The notes: generated from the sequence alone by a model not told the origin. A DNA stretch of 64,000 bases from Chryseobacterium caseinilyticum (GCF_014837145.1 NZ_JACYFS010000005.1:62001-126000); one strand, 5' to 3'; positions 8,984 through 18,661 are shown, counted from the first letter of the stretch. Numbers and translations: made by a program.

Positions 8984-9868
8984 TCAAAATAAATTTTTAA
9001 GTTTAAGCTTAAACTTTTTTGTAAATGAGAGATCAAGTTGAAGTTTTTTCTGAGGATATTCTTTAGAAAAGAGGGTGATGAATTCAGAAATGTTTTTTGC
9101 AGGAAAAAAAGAAATCTCTTTCCATTGAGGTGCATCCAGAGGATGAAAGTTTTTAAAGTCTTTGTAATTTTCTGCATTCAGGCCTTTCCATAATTCAAGA
9201 AAAGAGGTCGTGTCAAAATCATTTTTGTGCCCCCAATTATTGATTTTTTCTACTATTTCATTCTCGTCTCTGGCCCATGACTGGTGAATGAGATAAAAGT
9301 CTAGAGGCAGTGTGCGGCCTTTATTCGTTAGTCTTGCATAATCATATTTTGGGTAATTGGTAATGAGCATGCATTTTTCTTCAAATGGCGTGATGACGTA
9401 AAAGCCTTTCTCATCTCTTTTAAACAAAGTCACAAAATTAACCTGGAAATTGAAAGGCTTGTTTTCAGGATTTTTTAACAGAAATTTGTTTTGTCTCAGG
9501 AAGTCAGATAATTTTGAAAAGTCATAAGCATATTCGTCCCCATCAATCTGAATATGCCATCCATCTAATCCCAATTTTTCAGCCATCATGTTTCGCTGTC
9601 TGGTTTCAAGCTCCATTGGCTGCATTCCTGCAATGTAAAAATGATCTTCGTAAAAGATTATTTTATTGTCAACATCAAGTTTTTTTATATCAGAAAAAAA
9701 ACTTTGGGGAATAAAAACATCATTACCCGCCCAGGTCTTATTTTTTGCATCGTAGCTTATTACGATACTGTCGACTTCATTATAAATTTCCTGTAAAGAA
9801 GTAAAAATATATGCATAGTCATAAGATAAAAGATATCCGACCTTAATGATGTTCTTTTTGTTTATCAT
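8984..9868 (-). CDS. Putative glycosyltransferase with a DxD motif
   Basis: 294 residues, no signal peptide or membrane segment. The strand-turn IQIDGDEY (107-113, D109-G-D111) is the metal/nucleotide-sugar-binding DxD motif typical of GT-A enzymes, preceded by a helix with ETRQRN as in GT2-like enzymes that read a residue list. Overall similarity to any named subfamily is not recognised. It is the last gene of the minus-strand glycan cluster, 39 bp after the GT2-GT4 fusion, and is followed by a strong terminator. Probably adds one sugar to an LPS/O-antigen-type glycan at the inner face of the membrane. Confidence 0.6.
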   Translation of the reverse strand: MINKKNIIKVGYLLSYDYAYIFTSLQEIYNEVDSIVISYDAKNKTWAGNDVFIPQSFFSDIKKLDVDNKIIFYEDHFYIAGMQPMELETRQRNMMAEKLGLDGWHIQIDGDEYAYDFSKLSDFLRQNKFLLKNPENKPFNFQVNFVTLFKRDEKGFYVITPFEEKCMLITNYPKYDYARLTNKGRTLPLDFYLIHQSWARDENEIVEKINNWGHKNDFDTTSFLELWKGLNAENYKDFKNFHPLDAPQWKEISFFPAKNISEFITLFSKEYPQKKLQLDLSFTKKFKLKLKNLF

Positions 9869-9907
9869 AACTGTTTTGATAAAGAATTAAAATCCTGTTG
9901 ATTAATA

Positions 9908-11953
9908 CTAACTGAATAAATTGAAAATTTCCTTTTTCTGACCGTTGATCGTAAACGGATAGATTGCTTTTGAAGAATTATCGGATAATTTTGTCCATAA
10001 GTTTTCGTCTTCATGAAGGCGAATAATATCAGCTGCCAATTTTTCTTTATCAGAAATTTCTGCAATCATTGCCGTATCCTCGTTTTCAAGATGCATACCT
10101 TCTGCACCAATCGTTGTGGTAACAACCGGCAGAGAAAATTCCAGAGCCTGCCCGATTTTTCCTTTTACACCAGCACCATATCTCAGTGGTGCAACTGTAA
10201 GTATAGCATTGGTAAAATATGTTGAAACAACTTTCACAAAGCCTCTTATTTTAAAATGGTCTGAGTCAAGCTTTATTATTTCGTCGGGCATATCTCCACC
10301 AATAATATCAACAGAGATATCAGGTCTTTTTTGCCATACAATTTTCATGATTTCATGCAAAAAAATAATTGCATCGATATTGGGATTATGTTTGCCACCA
10401 CCGATAAAAAGTACTCCGGAACGCTTATTAAAATGTGGTTTGTTATCAATTTCTTTCAGCTCGTGAATGTTGCTGATTACATGTACTTTATTTTTATCAA
10501 TTCCCGTTTCAGTAAGAAAATCTTTTTCAGTTTCGCTGATTGCAATGACTTTATTGCTGTTATTAATTGCAGACATTTCTCTTTCTTTTGCCATCTTTAA
10601 TTCGGCGTCAGTCATTGTATTTAAACCCAATTCTATCTCTCTTTTTATACGAAGATATTGGAAATCGACCATATCATAAATCATTGTTTTTTTTGAGATT
10701 AAAGACATATAATGCTGAACAAAATAATGATACGTTTCAATTCTGGATATCCATATCTGATCAATAAATGTATTTAAATTTTTAAGTTGTATTTTTTGGG
10801 TTATAATTTCTGCTTTTTCATTAACAAAACCTCTCAGAATGTGAATTCCATAAGACTCATATAGTTTTATATAAGATTCATCCTTAGATTCTTCATTCAT
10901 CGTAATCAGAAATACTTTATGATCATGCAGAGTAAGATATTTCATGATTTCTACAATGCGGTTTGCTCCGGAATCATTATCAAATTTTGGAAAATAGGTT
11001 TCTACGAAGAGAATCGAAGGTTTTTTACTATTTTTATCAATATTCAACAATTGATTTAGTATCATTGGCTCGGTGAAATGCTTTCCCCATCTTTCATAAA
11101 ATACTGCGGAATTCTTTTCCATTAAACGGGTTTTATCTGATGACGGTGCTTCGTTTTGATGGGAAACATTCTCAAAATGAACTATAACAGATAAAGGCTG
11201 ATAATATACCTGAAGATTTTGCTCGTATTTTAATCTCATACAGAAATCTGTTTCTTCATAGTAAGCAGGTGCATAGATTTCATCTAAAAGATTGATTTCT
11301 CCCTGGGAATTTATTTTTCTGAACAAAAGGCTGCAACCCGAACAGTAATCTACTTTCTTCAGAAAATTATATTCAGGATTGTCAGGTGACTGATTGCGTC
11401 CTAAATTAACAATGTGACGGTCTTTGTAAATCAAACAACCTGCTTCCTGCAGGATATGATTAGGGTAAATTAATTTTGATCCTACTGCTCCTGCGTCTGG
11501 CTTCGTTTCCATCACATCAACTAGAGTATCTAAAAATCCGGGTTGTACGATGGTATCGTTATTCAACAGATAAATGTATTCTCCCAAAGCATTGTTGATA
11601 CCATGGTTTACACTTTTTAGAAAACCTGAATTTTCAGAATTTTTTACAAGCCTTATTCCTTTGATGTTTTTTAATACTTCTTCAGAATTATCTGTACTGC
11701 AGTCATTTACAATAATGATTTCAAAAGATGTGTTCTCTTTTGCATTCCCGATAGAGTAGAGGCAGTTAAGAGTATAATTGATCTGATTATAGACAGGAAT
11801 GATAATGCTGACTTTCGGGTTTTGACTTTGGGGCAGAGTATGCAATTTTTCTACAATTTCCTCGAAGGAAAGCAGTTCGTAATCAGCTTTTTTTACCGCT
11901 TTCTTCAGTCGATATGCTTTGATATAGTTTTTTATGAGACGTTTTATACCCAT
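9908..11953 (-). CDS. Two-domain glycosyltransferase (GT2 + GT4)
   Basis: 681 residues, two glycosyltransferases in one chain. The N-terminal GT-A domain (about 47-295) has KVSIIIPVYNQ (47-57), VNDCSTDNS (82-90), NND (131-133) in the DxD position and YYEETDFCMRL (231-241). The C-terminal GT-B domain (about 310-681) starts KPSILFVETYFP and has FIGGGKHNPN (516-525) and the donor-site LRYGAGVKGKIGQ (590-602). Such fusions catalyse consecutive sugar additions in O-antigen or glycoprotein glycan synthesis in other bacteria. It sits 17 bp downstream of a GT2 gene in the same operon. Confidence 0.85.
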   Translation of the reverse strand: MGIKRLIKNYIKAYRLKKAVKKADYELLSFEEIVEKLHTLPQSQNPKVSIIIPVYNQINYTLNCLYSIGNAKENTSFEIIIVNDCSTDNSEEVLKNIKGIRLVKNSENSGFLKSVNHGINNALGEYIYLLNNDTIVQPGFLDTLVDVMETKPDAGAVGSKLIYPNHILQEAGCLIYKDRHIVNLGRNQSPDNPEYNFLKKVDYCSGCSLLFRKINSQGEINLLDEIYAPAYYEETDFCMRLKYEQNLQVYYQPLSVIVHFENVSHQNEAPSSDKTRLMEKNSAVFYERWGKHFTEPMILNQLLNIDKNSKKPSILFVETYFPKFDNDSGANRIVEIMKYLTLHDHKVFLITMNEESKDESYIKLYESYGIHILRGFVNEKAEIITQKIQLKNLNTFIDQIWISRIETYHYFVQHYMSLISKKTMIYDMVDFQYLRIKREIELGLNTMTDAELKMAKEREMSAINNSNKVIAISETEKDFLTETGIDKNKVHVISNIHELKEIDNKPHFNKRSGVLFIGGGKHNPNIDAIIFLHEIMKIVWQKRPDISVDIIGGDMPDEIIKLDSDHFKIRGFVKVVSTYFTNAILTVAPLRYGAGVKGKIGQALEFSLPVVTTTIGAEGMHLENEDTAMIAEISDKEKLAADIIRLHEDENLWTKLSDNSSKAIYPFTINGQKKEIFNLFS

Positions 11954-11970
11954 AGTAATTTTTGTAATGT

Positions 11971-12936
11971 TTAATTTTTTTTAAGCTGTCTTTTATTGAG
12001 CAGCTTATCTAGATTATAAATAAAAAAGCTTTTGAAAGGAAACTTTTTTTTGAGCAGATCCATATTTTTTTTCAGCTCTTCAAAAAACTTTTTTTTCAGC
12101 TGTTCCTGTTGAAGAGAATTGTTTTTATAATAAATTAAAAATTTGTTATGCCAGTCTATCTGTGCTCGAATTCTGCTTTTAATACTTTTGAAATCATCAT
12201 TGATGGTATTGAAAATAAAGTACTGATATATTTCAGAAAAATAATCAGAATTTTTTAAAAAGGCAATACCTCCGACTTGTTGAGATGAATGCACCCTGTA
12301 ATTGATGAGTTTCTGACTGATAAAACCCATTTTTCCGGGAATTGTTGCTAGCAAAGTCAACCATTCATCGTGGTGGAAATTCTCCAAAATTGGTACTGGT
12401 AATATAGATTTTGCAAAATCTGCCCTTACCGCCATCGTTGCCCCTGTAGAAAAGTTACCTTTCTGCGTCAGAAAATTAAAATTGTCATTCTTAGGATTAT
12501 CTTCTAAATATTTTTCATAAACATCCCATTTGGTAAAATATTCAGTCATGATATCAGAATTCTCATCCATAAGATATCCGTTAGAACAGTAACCCAACAT
12601 TTCAGGATTTTCTTTAAATTTTGAAACAAAAATTTCAGTTTTTTGAGGATACCAATAATCGTCCTGGTCGCTTAGAAAAATAATTTCGTAAGTGCAGAGT
12701 TTTATGGCTTTTTCAAAGTTTTTTACACTTTTTAAAGTCTTTTCATTTTTAAAAATCTTAAAAATTTCAGGATATTTCAGTTTATAGTTCTTTAGAATTT
12801 CCCAGGTTTTATCTGTAGATAAATCGTCACAAACTACAATTTCATCCACGGAAACTTTCTGGTTTAAAATAGAATCCAGTTGCTCTTCGATATATTTTTC
12901 ACCATTATACGTGCAAATTGCTACAGAAATTTTCAT
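11971..12936 (-). CDS. GT2 family glycosyltransferase (module copy 2)
   Basis: 321-residue GT-A enzyme. SVAICTYNGEKY (4-15), VVCDDLSTDKT (34-44) and the metal-binding DQD (90-92) within IIFLSDQDDYW are typical of rhamnosyltransferase-like GT2 proteins; HHDEW lies in the acceptor-side region near residue 200. It is a clear paralogue of the gene at 13975-14946, with shared blocks such as SVKNFEKAI and IIFLSDQDD. It follows the 12941-13978 gene by 4 bp, so translation is probably coupled. Confidence 0.88.
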   Translation of the reverse strand: MKISVAICTYNGEKYIEEQLDSILNQKVSVDEIVVCDDLSTDKTWEILKNYKLKYPEIFKIFKNEKTLKSVKNFEKAIKLCTYEIIFLSDQDDYWYPQKTEIFVSKFKENPEMLGYCSNGYLMDENSDIMTEYFTKWDVYEKYLEDNPKNDNFNFLTQKGNFSTGATMAVRADFAKSILPVPILENFHHDEWLTLLATIPGKMGFISQKLINYRVHSSQQVGGIAFLKNSDYFSEIYQYFIFNTINDDFKSIKSRIRAQIDWHNKFLIYYKNNSLQQEQLKKKFFEELKKNMDLLKKKFPFKSFFIYNLDKLLNKRQLKKN

Positions 12937-12940
12937 GTTA

Positions 12941-13978
12941 TTACTTGATTATCGGGTTGTGACCGGGAAGATTCAGAATATTTGCAAGCCAGTTGGTGAA
13001 GCTGTATTTGGTGTTGATATCCCGGTCTAAATTTTCGTATGGTGTTGAAAGGAAGCTTTTTAACTCCTCTAAAGGTCTTTCTCCCAATACAAAAATATTA
13101 TTCTTATTATAAAAATCATAATTTGTTACCTGAATATTATTGGTAATAAGTTTTTTCCGAAAACCAATTGCTTCAAACGTTCTGAGCGACAAACCAATAT
13201 GAACATCGTTAAGAAGATCGAGAATCGAAGCAGAATTTTCTATTCTTCTGTAGTTCTTTTTAAAATCAAAAATCTCTTTTATGAACGTTATTCCGGTTTC
13301 AGAATGAGCTGCCGCATATTTTTTTGAGCTTCCCATTACATTAATATCAATCTTAAAACCTGCTTTCTTCAGAAAAGAACAGATTTCCATGAGAAGTGGC
13401 ATTCTGCCTTCTATATGACTTCCTATAAAAAAAACATCTTTTCCCGGATTTTCGTTGACTTTTAAATCGTAATCAAAATAAAAGTTGGTCATGAGTTTGA
13501 AATTCGCATTAAAAGCTAAATCTTCCGGATCAAAAACAAAAAAACTTTCAAAAAAATCTAATTTTTTATAAATACCAGGATATCGTTTTAAGCCATCCCA
13601 CTGGTAACCGACCAGTTTTTTTGTTGAATGTTTTATCTTCTGAATCACTTCATCGTTTAGTAAATCTGGTCGTAGAATGAGAGCATAGTCTGTTTTTTCT
13701 TCCAGTGAATTCAGAAAATTCAGATGAAGTCCTTTTTCAGTTTTGAGCCTGTTGTTTTCTCTGGCAATGGACTTGTATGTACGGTCGCTATTAAATATTT
13801 TTCTTTGAATATGTTTAATTTTATCAGACAAACTGATTGACTGATGATTTTGAGAATGATCTAATGCATAAACTTTCATTCCTAAGAACTCAAGATTTTC
13901 CTTAAACATCCCGGGAAGCCCAAAATCGTTAGGGATGGCGATAATAATACTTTTTCCTTTCAGCAAATTCTGGATCAT
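12941..13978 (-). CDS. GT-B-like glycosyltransferase (module copy 2)
   Basis: 345 residues, no signal peptide. The N-terminal half has a Rossmann-like start (KSIIIAIPNDFGLPG). The C-terminal half contains SLRTFEAIGFRKKLIT followed by NYDFYNKNNIFVLGE, the arrangement of the 'glycosyl transferases group 1' C-terminal domain (CgeB-like). It is paralogous to 14947-15921, which has SFRVFEAMALEKKFVT then NYDFYNPENILIL. Its ATG overlaps the stop of the preceding GT2 (ATGA, 13975-13978). Acceptor and donor are unknown. Confidence 0.65.
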   Translation of the reverse strand: MIQNLLKGKSIIIAIPNDFGLPGMFKENLEFLGMKVYALDHSQNHQSISLSDKIKHIQRKIFNSDRTYKSIARENNRLKTEKGLHLNFLNSLEEKTDYALILRPDLLNDEVIQKIKHSTKKLVGYQWDGLKRYPGIYKKLDFFESFFVFDPEDLAFNANFKLMTNFYFDYDLKVNENPGKDVFFIGSHIEGRMPLLMEICSFLKKAGFKIDINVMGSSKKYAAAHSETGITFIKEIFDFKKNYRRIENSASILDLLNDVHIGLSLRTFEAIGFRKKLITNNIQVTNYDFYNKNNIFVLGERPLEELKSFLSTPYENLDRDINTKYSFTNWLANILNLPGHNPIIK

Positions 13979-14946
13979 TTTATTTTTCTTTTATTATTAA
14001 ACAGATCTGCAATGCCCAAGATAAAGAATTTTAAAGGATACTTACTTCGCATTATTTTTTGATGATGCTTAAAAAGCTGAAGACATCTCGCCATAATTTC
14101 CTTTGAAATGTAAATATTCTTGCCATCATTTTCCACTGATAAAGTTTTATGCTTATTATAACTCTGACTCAGTCTTTTTAAGAATTTTTTATATTGAAGA
14201 AAAGTTTTTTCATCAGAGAATAAATTAAAGTGATTAACCAGTCTTTTTGCTGTTGCATCATCATTTTTATAAAGAACACCGCCCACTTGCTGATTATCGT
14301 GAATTCTGTACCGGAAAAGTTTTTCATCAATCAGTATAAAGCTCTTTTCATACGAAGTGAGCAGTGCAATCCACTCATCATGATGAAAACCATCTTTTGT
14401 CGGGATGGGTAAAATTTTTTCGACAATTGATTTTCTAAACGCCATTCCCGCTCCCGTCGCAATATTTTCTATGAACGCGATAATGTTAAAATAATCAACA
14501 TCGATATCATTGGCTTTCAGTAATTTTGGAACGCTCCATATTGTTCTCTGATCAATTACTTTCCCGCTGTTGTCAATGGCGATGCCGTCACTGCAAATGG
14601 CGTTTATTTTGGGCATATTCTGAAAGTAATTTGTGAAAACCTCTACTTTATTTTCTTCCCAGATATCATCCTGATCACTTAAAAATATGATATCACCTGA
14701 GCAAAGTGAAATTGCTTTTTCAAAGTTTTTTACACTTTTTAAGTTTTTCTCGTTAATGTGGATTTTAAAAATATCAGGATTATTTTTCTGATAATCTGAA
14801 AGAATATTATGCGTTTCATCGGTAGACCTGTCGTCACAAATAATAATTTCATTTACCGGAATGGTCTGATTTAAAATGCTGTCGATTTGTTTTCTCAAAA
14901 AACTTTCACCATTGTAGGTGCACATTGCTACGGAAGTTGTCATCAT
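13975..14946 (-). CDS. GT2 family glycosyltransferase (module copy 1)
   Basis: 323-residue GT-A enzyme with SVAMCTYNGESF (5-16), IICDDRSTDET (35-45) and DQD (91-93). Its closest relative in the window is 11971-12936. It abuts the upstream 14947-15921 gene with no gap and overlaps the next gene by 4 bp, so it is part of a tight operon. Likely cytoplasmic-face sugar transfer onto a lipid-linked glycan. Confidence 0.88.
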   Translation of the reverse strand: MMTTSVAMCTYNGESFLRKQIDSILNQTIPVNEIIICDDRSTDETHNILSDYQKNNPDIFKIHINEKNLKSVKNFEKAISLCSGDIIFLSDQDDIWEENKVEVFTNYFQNMPKINAICSDGIAIDNSGKVIDQRTIWSVPKLLKANDIDVDYFNIIAFIENIATGAGMAFRKSIVEKILPIPTKDGFHHDEWIALLTSYEKSFILIDEKLFRYRIHDNQQVGGVLYKNDDATAKRLVNHFNLFSDEKTFLQYKKFLKRLSQSYNKHKTLSVENDGKNIYISKEIMARCLQLFKHHQKIMRSKYPLKFFILGIADLFNNKRKIK

Positions 14947-15921
14947 TTAGTTTAAATTAAAAACCTTATTTACCCAATGATCCAAAGTATATTTATAGTG
15001 AATATCTTCCGGAAGCTTTTGATATCCAGTTTCAAAAAAAGACTTTTCAATATTGCTGAAATCTTTGTTCAGGATTAAAATATTTTCAGGATTATAAAAA
15101 TCGTAGTTTTTAATATCCTGATTGTCAGTTACAAATTTCTTTTCTAAAGCCATCGCTTCAAAAACCCTGAAACTCAGCCCTGCCTGATTGTTTCTCTGGA
15201 AATCTAGAATCGCTTTGGATTTGCTGTACTGTTTCAAAACTTCAGTCTGCGGGATATTTCCTCTTCTGAACTGAAAATTTTTATCCAGTTTTTTGTCAAT
15301 AATTTGCTGCAAACGTTTTTTCCAGCTTTTTTTTCCGGCGATGATGGCTTTAAATTTAATATTTAAAATTCTAAGCTTTTCGCTGAGGTTGACAAGTCTT
15401 TCAATTCTGGTTTTGTCGAAAGAAGTGATATAAAAAAGATCCAGTTCAGGATTTTGCTGTTCGGCGGGAGTGTACTTTAAATAGTTGTAATTGTTGATTT
15501 TCTCAAAACCGAATTTTTTCACGTCATTGTCATCGAACGAAAAAACCTGATCAAAATAGTGCAGAATATGCTCAGCAGGATTTCTCTCCATGCTGTCATA
15601 GAGGTAAGCGATATTCCGGTCTGTGCTGCTTCTGATAACTTGGTGTACACGCTCTTCAATAGCTTCGGGATTGATCACAAGAATTTGGTTTTGTTTTCCT
15701 ATCTTCTGTAATGAATCAATAATGAAATTTTGTCTTTGCACGTTCTTCAAATTTTTACCTAAAAAAACTTTACTGAAGGTGTTTTTTAATCTCGCAGACA
15801 AATTTTTATGCGTGAATGCGCCAATATTGATATGGTGTGCATCAACGCCTTTTTCCTTCAGTTTATTTACGATATGCTCGTCATAATGCCAGAAATCAAA
15901 ACTGATCAAACAAATTTTCAT
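14947..15921 (-). CDS. GT-B-like glycosyltransferase (module copy 1)
   Basis: 324 residues, first gene of the minus-strand operon 15921-8984. It begins MKICLISFDFWHYDEH (Rossmann start) and ends with a CgeB/group-1-like domain (AGLSFRVFEAMALEKKF). It shares the C-terminal plan, including a shared ending of …HWVNKVFNLN against …NWLANILNL, with 12941-13978. The usual EX7E of GT4 enzymes is incomplete, so the exact GT family is uncertain. The 145-bp gap to the divergent 16067 gene holds the likely promoter region, but no convincing minus-strand -7 box was found there. Confidence 0.65.
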   Translation of the reverse strand: MKICLISFDFWHYDEHIVNKLKEKGVDAHHINIGAFTHKNLSARLKNTFSKVFLGKNLKNVQRQNFIIDSLQKIGKQNQILVINPEAIEERVHQVIRSSTDRNIAYLYDSMERNPAEHILHYFDQVFSFDDNDVKKFGFEKINNYNYLKYTPAEQQNPELDLFYITSFDKTRIERLVNLSEKLRILNIKFKAIIAGKKSWKKRLQQIIDKKLDKNFQFRRGNIPQTEVLKQYSKSKAILDFQRNNQAGLSFRVFEAMALEKKFVTDNQDIKNYDFYNPENILILNKDFSNIEKSFFETGYQKLPEDIHYKYTLDHWVNKVFNLN

Positions 15922-16038
15922 GTACAGCTGTTTATTTTTTTATGGTGACATGCAATCGCGGAAGATTTGTTTGTTTTCATCTTTATACAGTGTAGCGATT
16001 TCATGTAACAAAAGTAAAGATTTTAAACTTTAAATTTA

Positions 16039-16046
16039 TATTTTTG
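16039..16046 (+). promoter_or_regulatory. Promoter -7 box of the 16067 glycosyltransferase
   Basis: TATTTTTG, 20 nt before the ATG. Confidence 0.5.
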
Positions 16047-16066
16047 GCTCAAAGTCGTATTTCGCT

Positions 16067-17143
16067 ATGAAAAATAAAATCCTGATTGACGTTGAACGCC
16101 TGAAATATCCGAAGTCGGGAATTGCAAACGTCTGTTTGTCCCTGATCAAGGGCTTAGACGGGTTGAAATCTGATTTGAATTATACATTTTACGGACCGGC
16201 AAAAAATATTCCTGCAACAAAATCACGTTTTCAAATCATCAGCTGGAAATTCTGGCAAAAGAAACTTCCTGTCAACACTTCGGAATTTGATTTGATCCAT
16301 ACGACGCATCAGCTTTCAGAATATTTTCACGCTAAAAAATCAGGAAAGAAAAAAGTAGTTACGCTACACGATCTTAACTTTCTTCATGATAAAAGTTCGG
16401 ATCAAAAAGTTAAAAAGTTTACAAATTTAGTCCAGAAAAATGTGGGGAATGCAGATGCAATTATGTGTATTTCAGAATTTGTGAAAGATGATTTTATTAA
16501 AAATAAACAATTGTTTCAGCTTCAAGATGATGTCGAAATCGATGTGATTTATAACGGTTTGGTTTTTCCCGAAAACGAAGTTTTTAGTTCAGTTAAGAAT
16601 TATGAATTGGCTGAAAAAAAGTATATTCTTACGATAGGTGTTCTTTATCCAAAAAAAAATCAAAACGTTTTGCTGGATATGATGGCTCATAACGACAGAG
16701 ATTTGGTTTTAATTACCTCTGCTGCGAAGTCAGATTACAAAGAAAGTTTTTTAGCTAAAATAAAAGATTTAAAACTGGAAAAAAGAGTTCATATTCTGGA
16801 GAATGTAACCAATGAAGAGAAATATTTTTTCCTGAAAAACTGTGAAGCATACTGTCATCCATCGTTAGCTGAAGGGTTCGGGATTCCGCCTGTGGAAGCG
16901 ATGTATTTTGGAAAGCCTGTTTTTCTCAGCCGTTTTACAAGTCTCCCTGAAATTGGTGGAAATCTCGCTTTTTATTTCGATAATTTCGATGCTGAAAAAA
17001 TGAATGAAGTGTATCTCAGAGGAATAGAAAGATATAAAAAAGATTCTGAATTGCCACAAAAACTCCGTCAGCACGCCCTTAAATTCAGCTACAAATCGAT
17101 GGCAGAATCTTATCAAAATCTGTATAAAAAACTGCTTTCCTAA
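16067..17143 (+). CDS. GT4 family glycosyltransferase
   Basis: 358-residue GT-B enzyme. It has the glycine-containing acceptor start (ERLKYPKSGIANV), TLHDLNF in the middle, ILTIGVLYPKKNQ at the start of the donor domain and the donor-binding HPSLAEGFGIPPVEAM with the EX7E pair near residue 268, all typical of mannosyl- or rhamnosyl-type GT4 enzymes. It is the only plus-strand gene inside the glycan cluster, and its end overlaps the convergent deacetylase gene by 4 bp (17140-17143). Confidence 0.9.
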   Translation: MKNKILIDVERLKYPKSGIANVCLSLIKGLDGLKSDLNYTFYGPAKNIPATKSRFQIISWKFWQKKLPVNTSEFDLIHTTHQLSEYFHAKKSGKKKVVTLHDLNFLHDKSSDQKVKKFTNLVQKNVGNADAIMCISEFVKDDFIKNKQLFQLQDDVEIDVIYNGLVFPENEVFSSVKNYELAEKKYILTIGVLYPKKNQNVLLDMMAHNDRDLVLITSAAKSDYKESFLAKIKDLKLEKRVHILENVTNEEKYFFLKNCEAYCHPSLAEGFGIPPVEAMYFGKPVFLSRFTSLPEIGGNLAFYFDNFDAEKMNEVYLRGIERYKKDSELPQKLRQHALKFSYKSMAESYQNLYKKLLS

Positions 17144-17883
17144 AGTTTTATTTTCCCGAAACGCAGTTTTCTTTTAAATGTAGCAAAGCTGTCGCTACCT
17201 TTCATATTGATTCTTTTAATCTCAAACTTTTTCCTCCACGGAAAAGAACTGAGATCATTCCCAATGCGCAATCCTGCAGAAATATTGAGTTTTTCAAGAA
17301 GCTCAAAAAATATCCTTTTCTGAATTCCCTTTTTTGGAAATTTTCCATACGGGTAAACCAAAACATTCGAAAACTGAATCTGGTGTTTTTCCAGCGTTCT
17401 GATGTTTTCTCTGATGTCTTTTTCAGTTTCTTCAATGCTCATTTCAGCATAGTTTTTATGACTGTGGCTATGCAAAGCGATCTCTATATGCTCATTTGAC
17501 AATGATTTAATTTCATCAAAACTCATAAAAGTACCTGGAATGTTTTCAAGATCTTTCTCAATAAGTTCAGTCGGTATGCAGATCGTAGCTTTCAGGTTGT
17601 ATTTAATGAGAAGCGGAATGAGATAAACCAGATTATTGTAATAACCATCGTCAAACGTGATGACAAGTTTGTTCTTAACATCTTTTTTCTCTTCAAGCTC
17701 GCTGAAAAATACAGTTTTGAAATTTTGCCCGATATATTTCAGTTGCTCATCCAACTTCTCCACCGAAATAACAATGTCGTTATCGATCCTGTCTTTTTCA
17801 GGCATGATCTGATGATACATTAAAATTCTTAAGTCAGTGGAAAACCTTACTCCAAAAATACCTTTGATGAAATTGAGCAGCAT
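17140..17883 (-). CDS. Polysaccharide deacetylase (NodB-homology) family protein
   Basis: 247 residues. The NodB fold is shown by ITFDDGY (75-81, catalytic base and metal Asp) and the metal-binding H-x3-H at H138/H142 in ALHSHSHK. Members remove N- or O-acetyl groups from glycans (carbohydrate esterase 4). There is no cleavable signal peptide, but a short hydrophobic N-terminus is present. Its start overlaps the stop of the WaaE-like GT2 by one base (17883), so both are one operon; deacetylation of a lipid-linked or surface glycan is likely. Confidence 0.88.
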   Translation of the reverse strand: MLLNFIKGIFGVRFSTDLRILMYHQIMPEKDRIDNDIVISVEKLDEQLKYIGQNFKTVFFSELEEKKDVKNKLVITFDDGYYNNLVYLIPLLIKYNLKATICIPTELIEKDLENIPGTFMSFDEIKSLSNEHIEIALHSHSHKNYAEMSIEETEKDIRENIRTLEKHQIQFSNVLVYPYGKFPKKGIQKRIFFELLEKLNISAGLRIGNDLSSFPWRKKFEIKRINMKGSDSFATFKRKLRFGKIKL

Positions 17884-18641
17884 TAATTTTTTACTTTGTG
17901 TAGTTCGTAGAGTTTCTGATACTTCAGAAAAGTGTAAAATCCGGCAGTTTTTGCAGCGTAGTAGCCCACCAATCCGTCAAGAAAACCAAGACGTATAAAA
18001 TAGGATTTGATAAACTGGTAGATCGGACTGAAAATTATTTTCAAAACACTTGATTTCTTACCGCGGCTGTACATTTTTTCGGCCATCATCGTCGTATATT
18101 TATTTGATTTTTCGATGTGATGATGAATATCTTTGTAGGTGTAATGATTTAATTTCCCTTCTAAAAGTCCAATTTTTTCTTCAGTTAAAAACATTTCGTG
18201 TACGATGTCTTCAGAATACTTTCCTGCGTTTTTTCTGAATAATCTTTCTCTTTTAAGATTTCCCCAACCGCCGTATTGAAGCGATTTGCCGAGAAAAATA
18301 TTATTAAATGAAATATTATAAACTGAATAATCTGACTGGTTCTGATTTGCAGTAGTCTGAATTGATTTGAGGGCAGTTTCATCCGGAATTTCATCAGCAT
18401 CCAAAAACAAAATCCATTCTCCGGAGCATTGGCTGATGGCAAAATTTTTCTGCTTTCCAAAACCGGGAAATTTCTGCTGAATCAGTTTTACTTTAGAAAA
18501 TTTCTGACAGATTTCTACCGTTCTGTCAGTCGAAAAACTGTCGATAACGACAATTTCATCTGCAATATCATGAACCGACCTGAGCGTTTTTTCGATGATT
18601 CTGTCTTCGTTAAAAGTAATAATAGCAACCGAAAGCTTCAT
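17883..18641 (-). CDS. WaaE/KdtX-like GT2 glycosyltransferase
   Basis: 252 residues. LSVAIITFNED (3-13), EIVVIDSFSTDRT (29-41) and the DxD motif LDADEIPD (80-87) followed by a GGWGN…R loop match the LPS inner-core beta-glucosyltransferase family (WaaE). The C-terminal hydrophobic helix region suggests membrane association. First gene of a two-gene operon with the deacetylase. Confidence 0.88.
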   Translation of the reverse strand: MKLSVAIITFNEDRIIEKTLRSVHDIADEIVVIDSFSTDRTVEICQKFSKVKLIQQKFPGFGKQKNFAISQCSGEWILFLDADEIPDETALKSIQTTANQNQSDYSVYNISFNNIFLGKSLQYGGWGNLKRERLFRKNAGKYSEDIVHEMFLTEEKIGLLEGKLNHYTYKDIHHHIEKSNKYTTMMAEKMYSRGKKSSVLKIIFSPIYQFIKSYFIRLGFLDGLVGYYAAKTAGFYTFLKYQKLYELHKVKN

Positions 18642-18661
18642 TTTTAACCAACTAATTTCAG

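Noticed and set aside
9908..11953. Gene fusion as a missed stop between two genes
   Set aside because: The frame is continuous and both domains are complete, so it is a genuine fusion.
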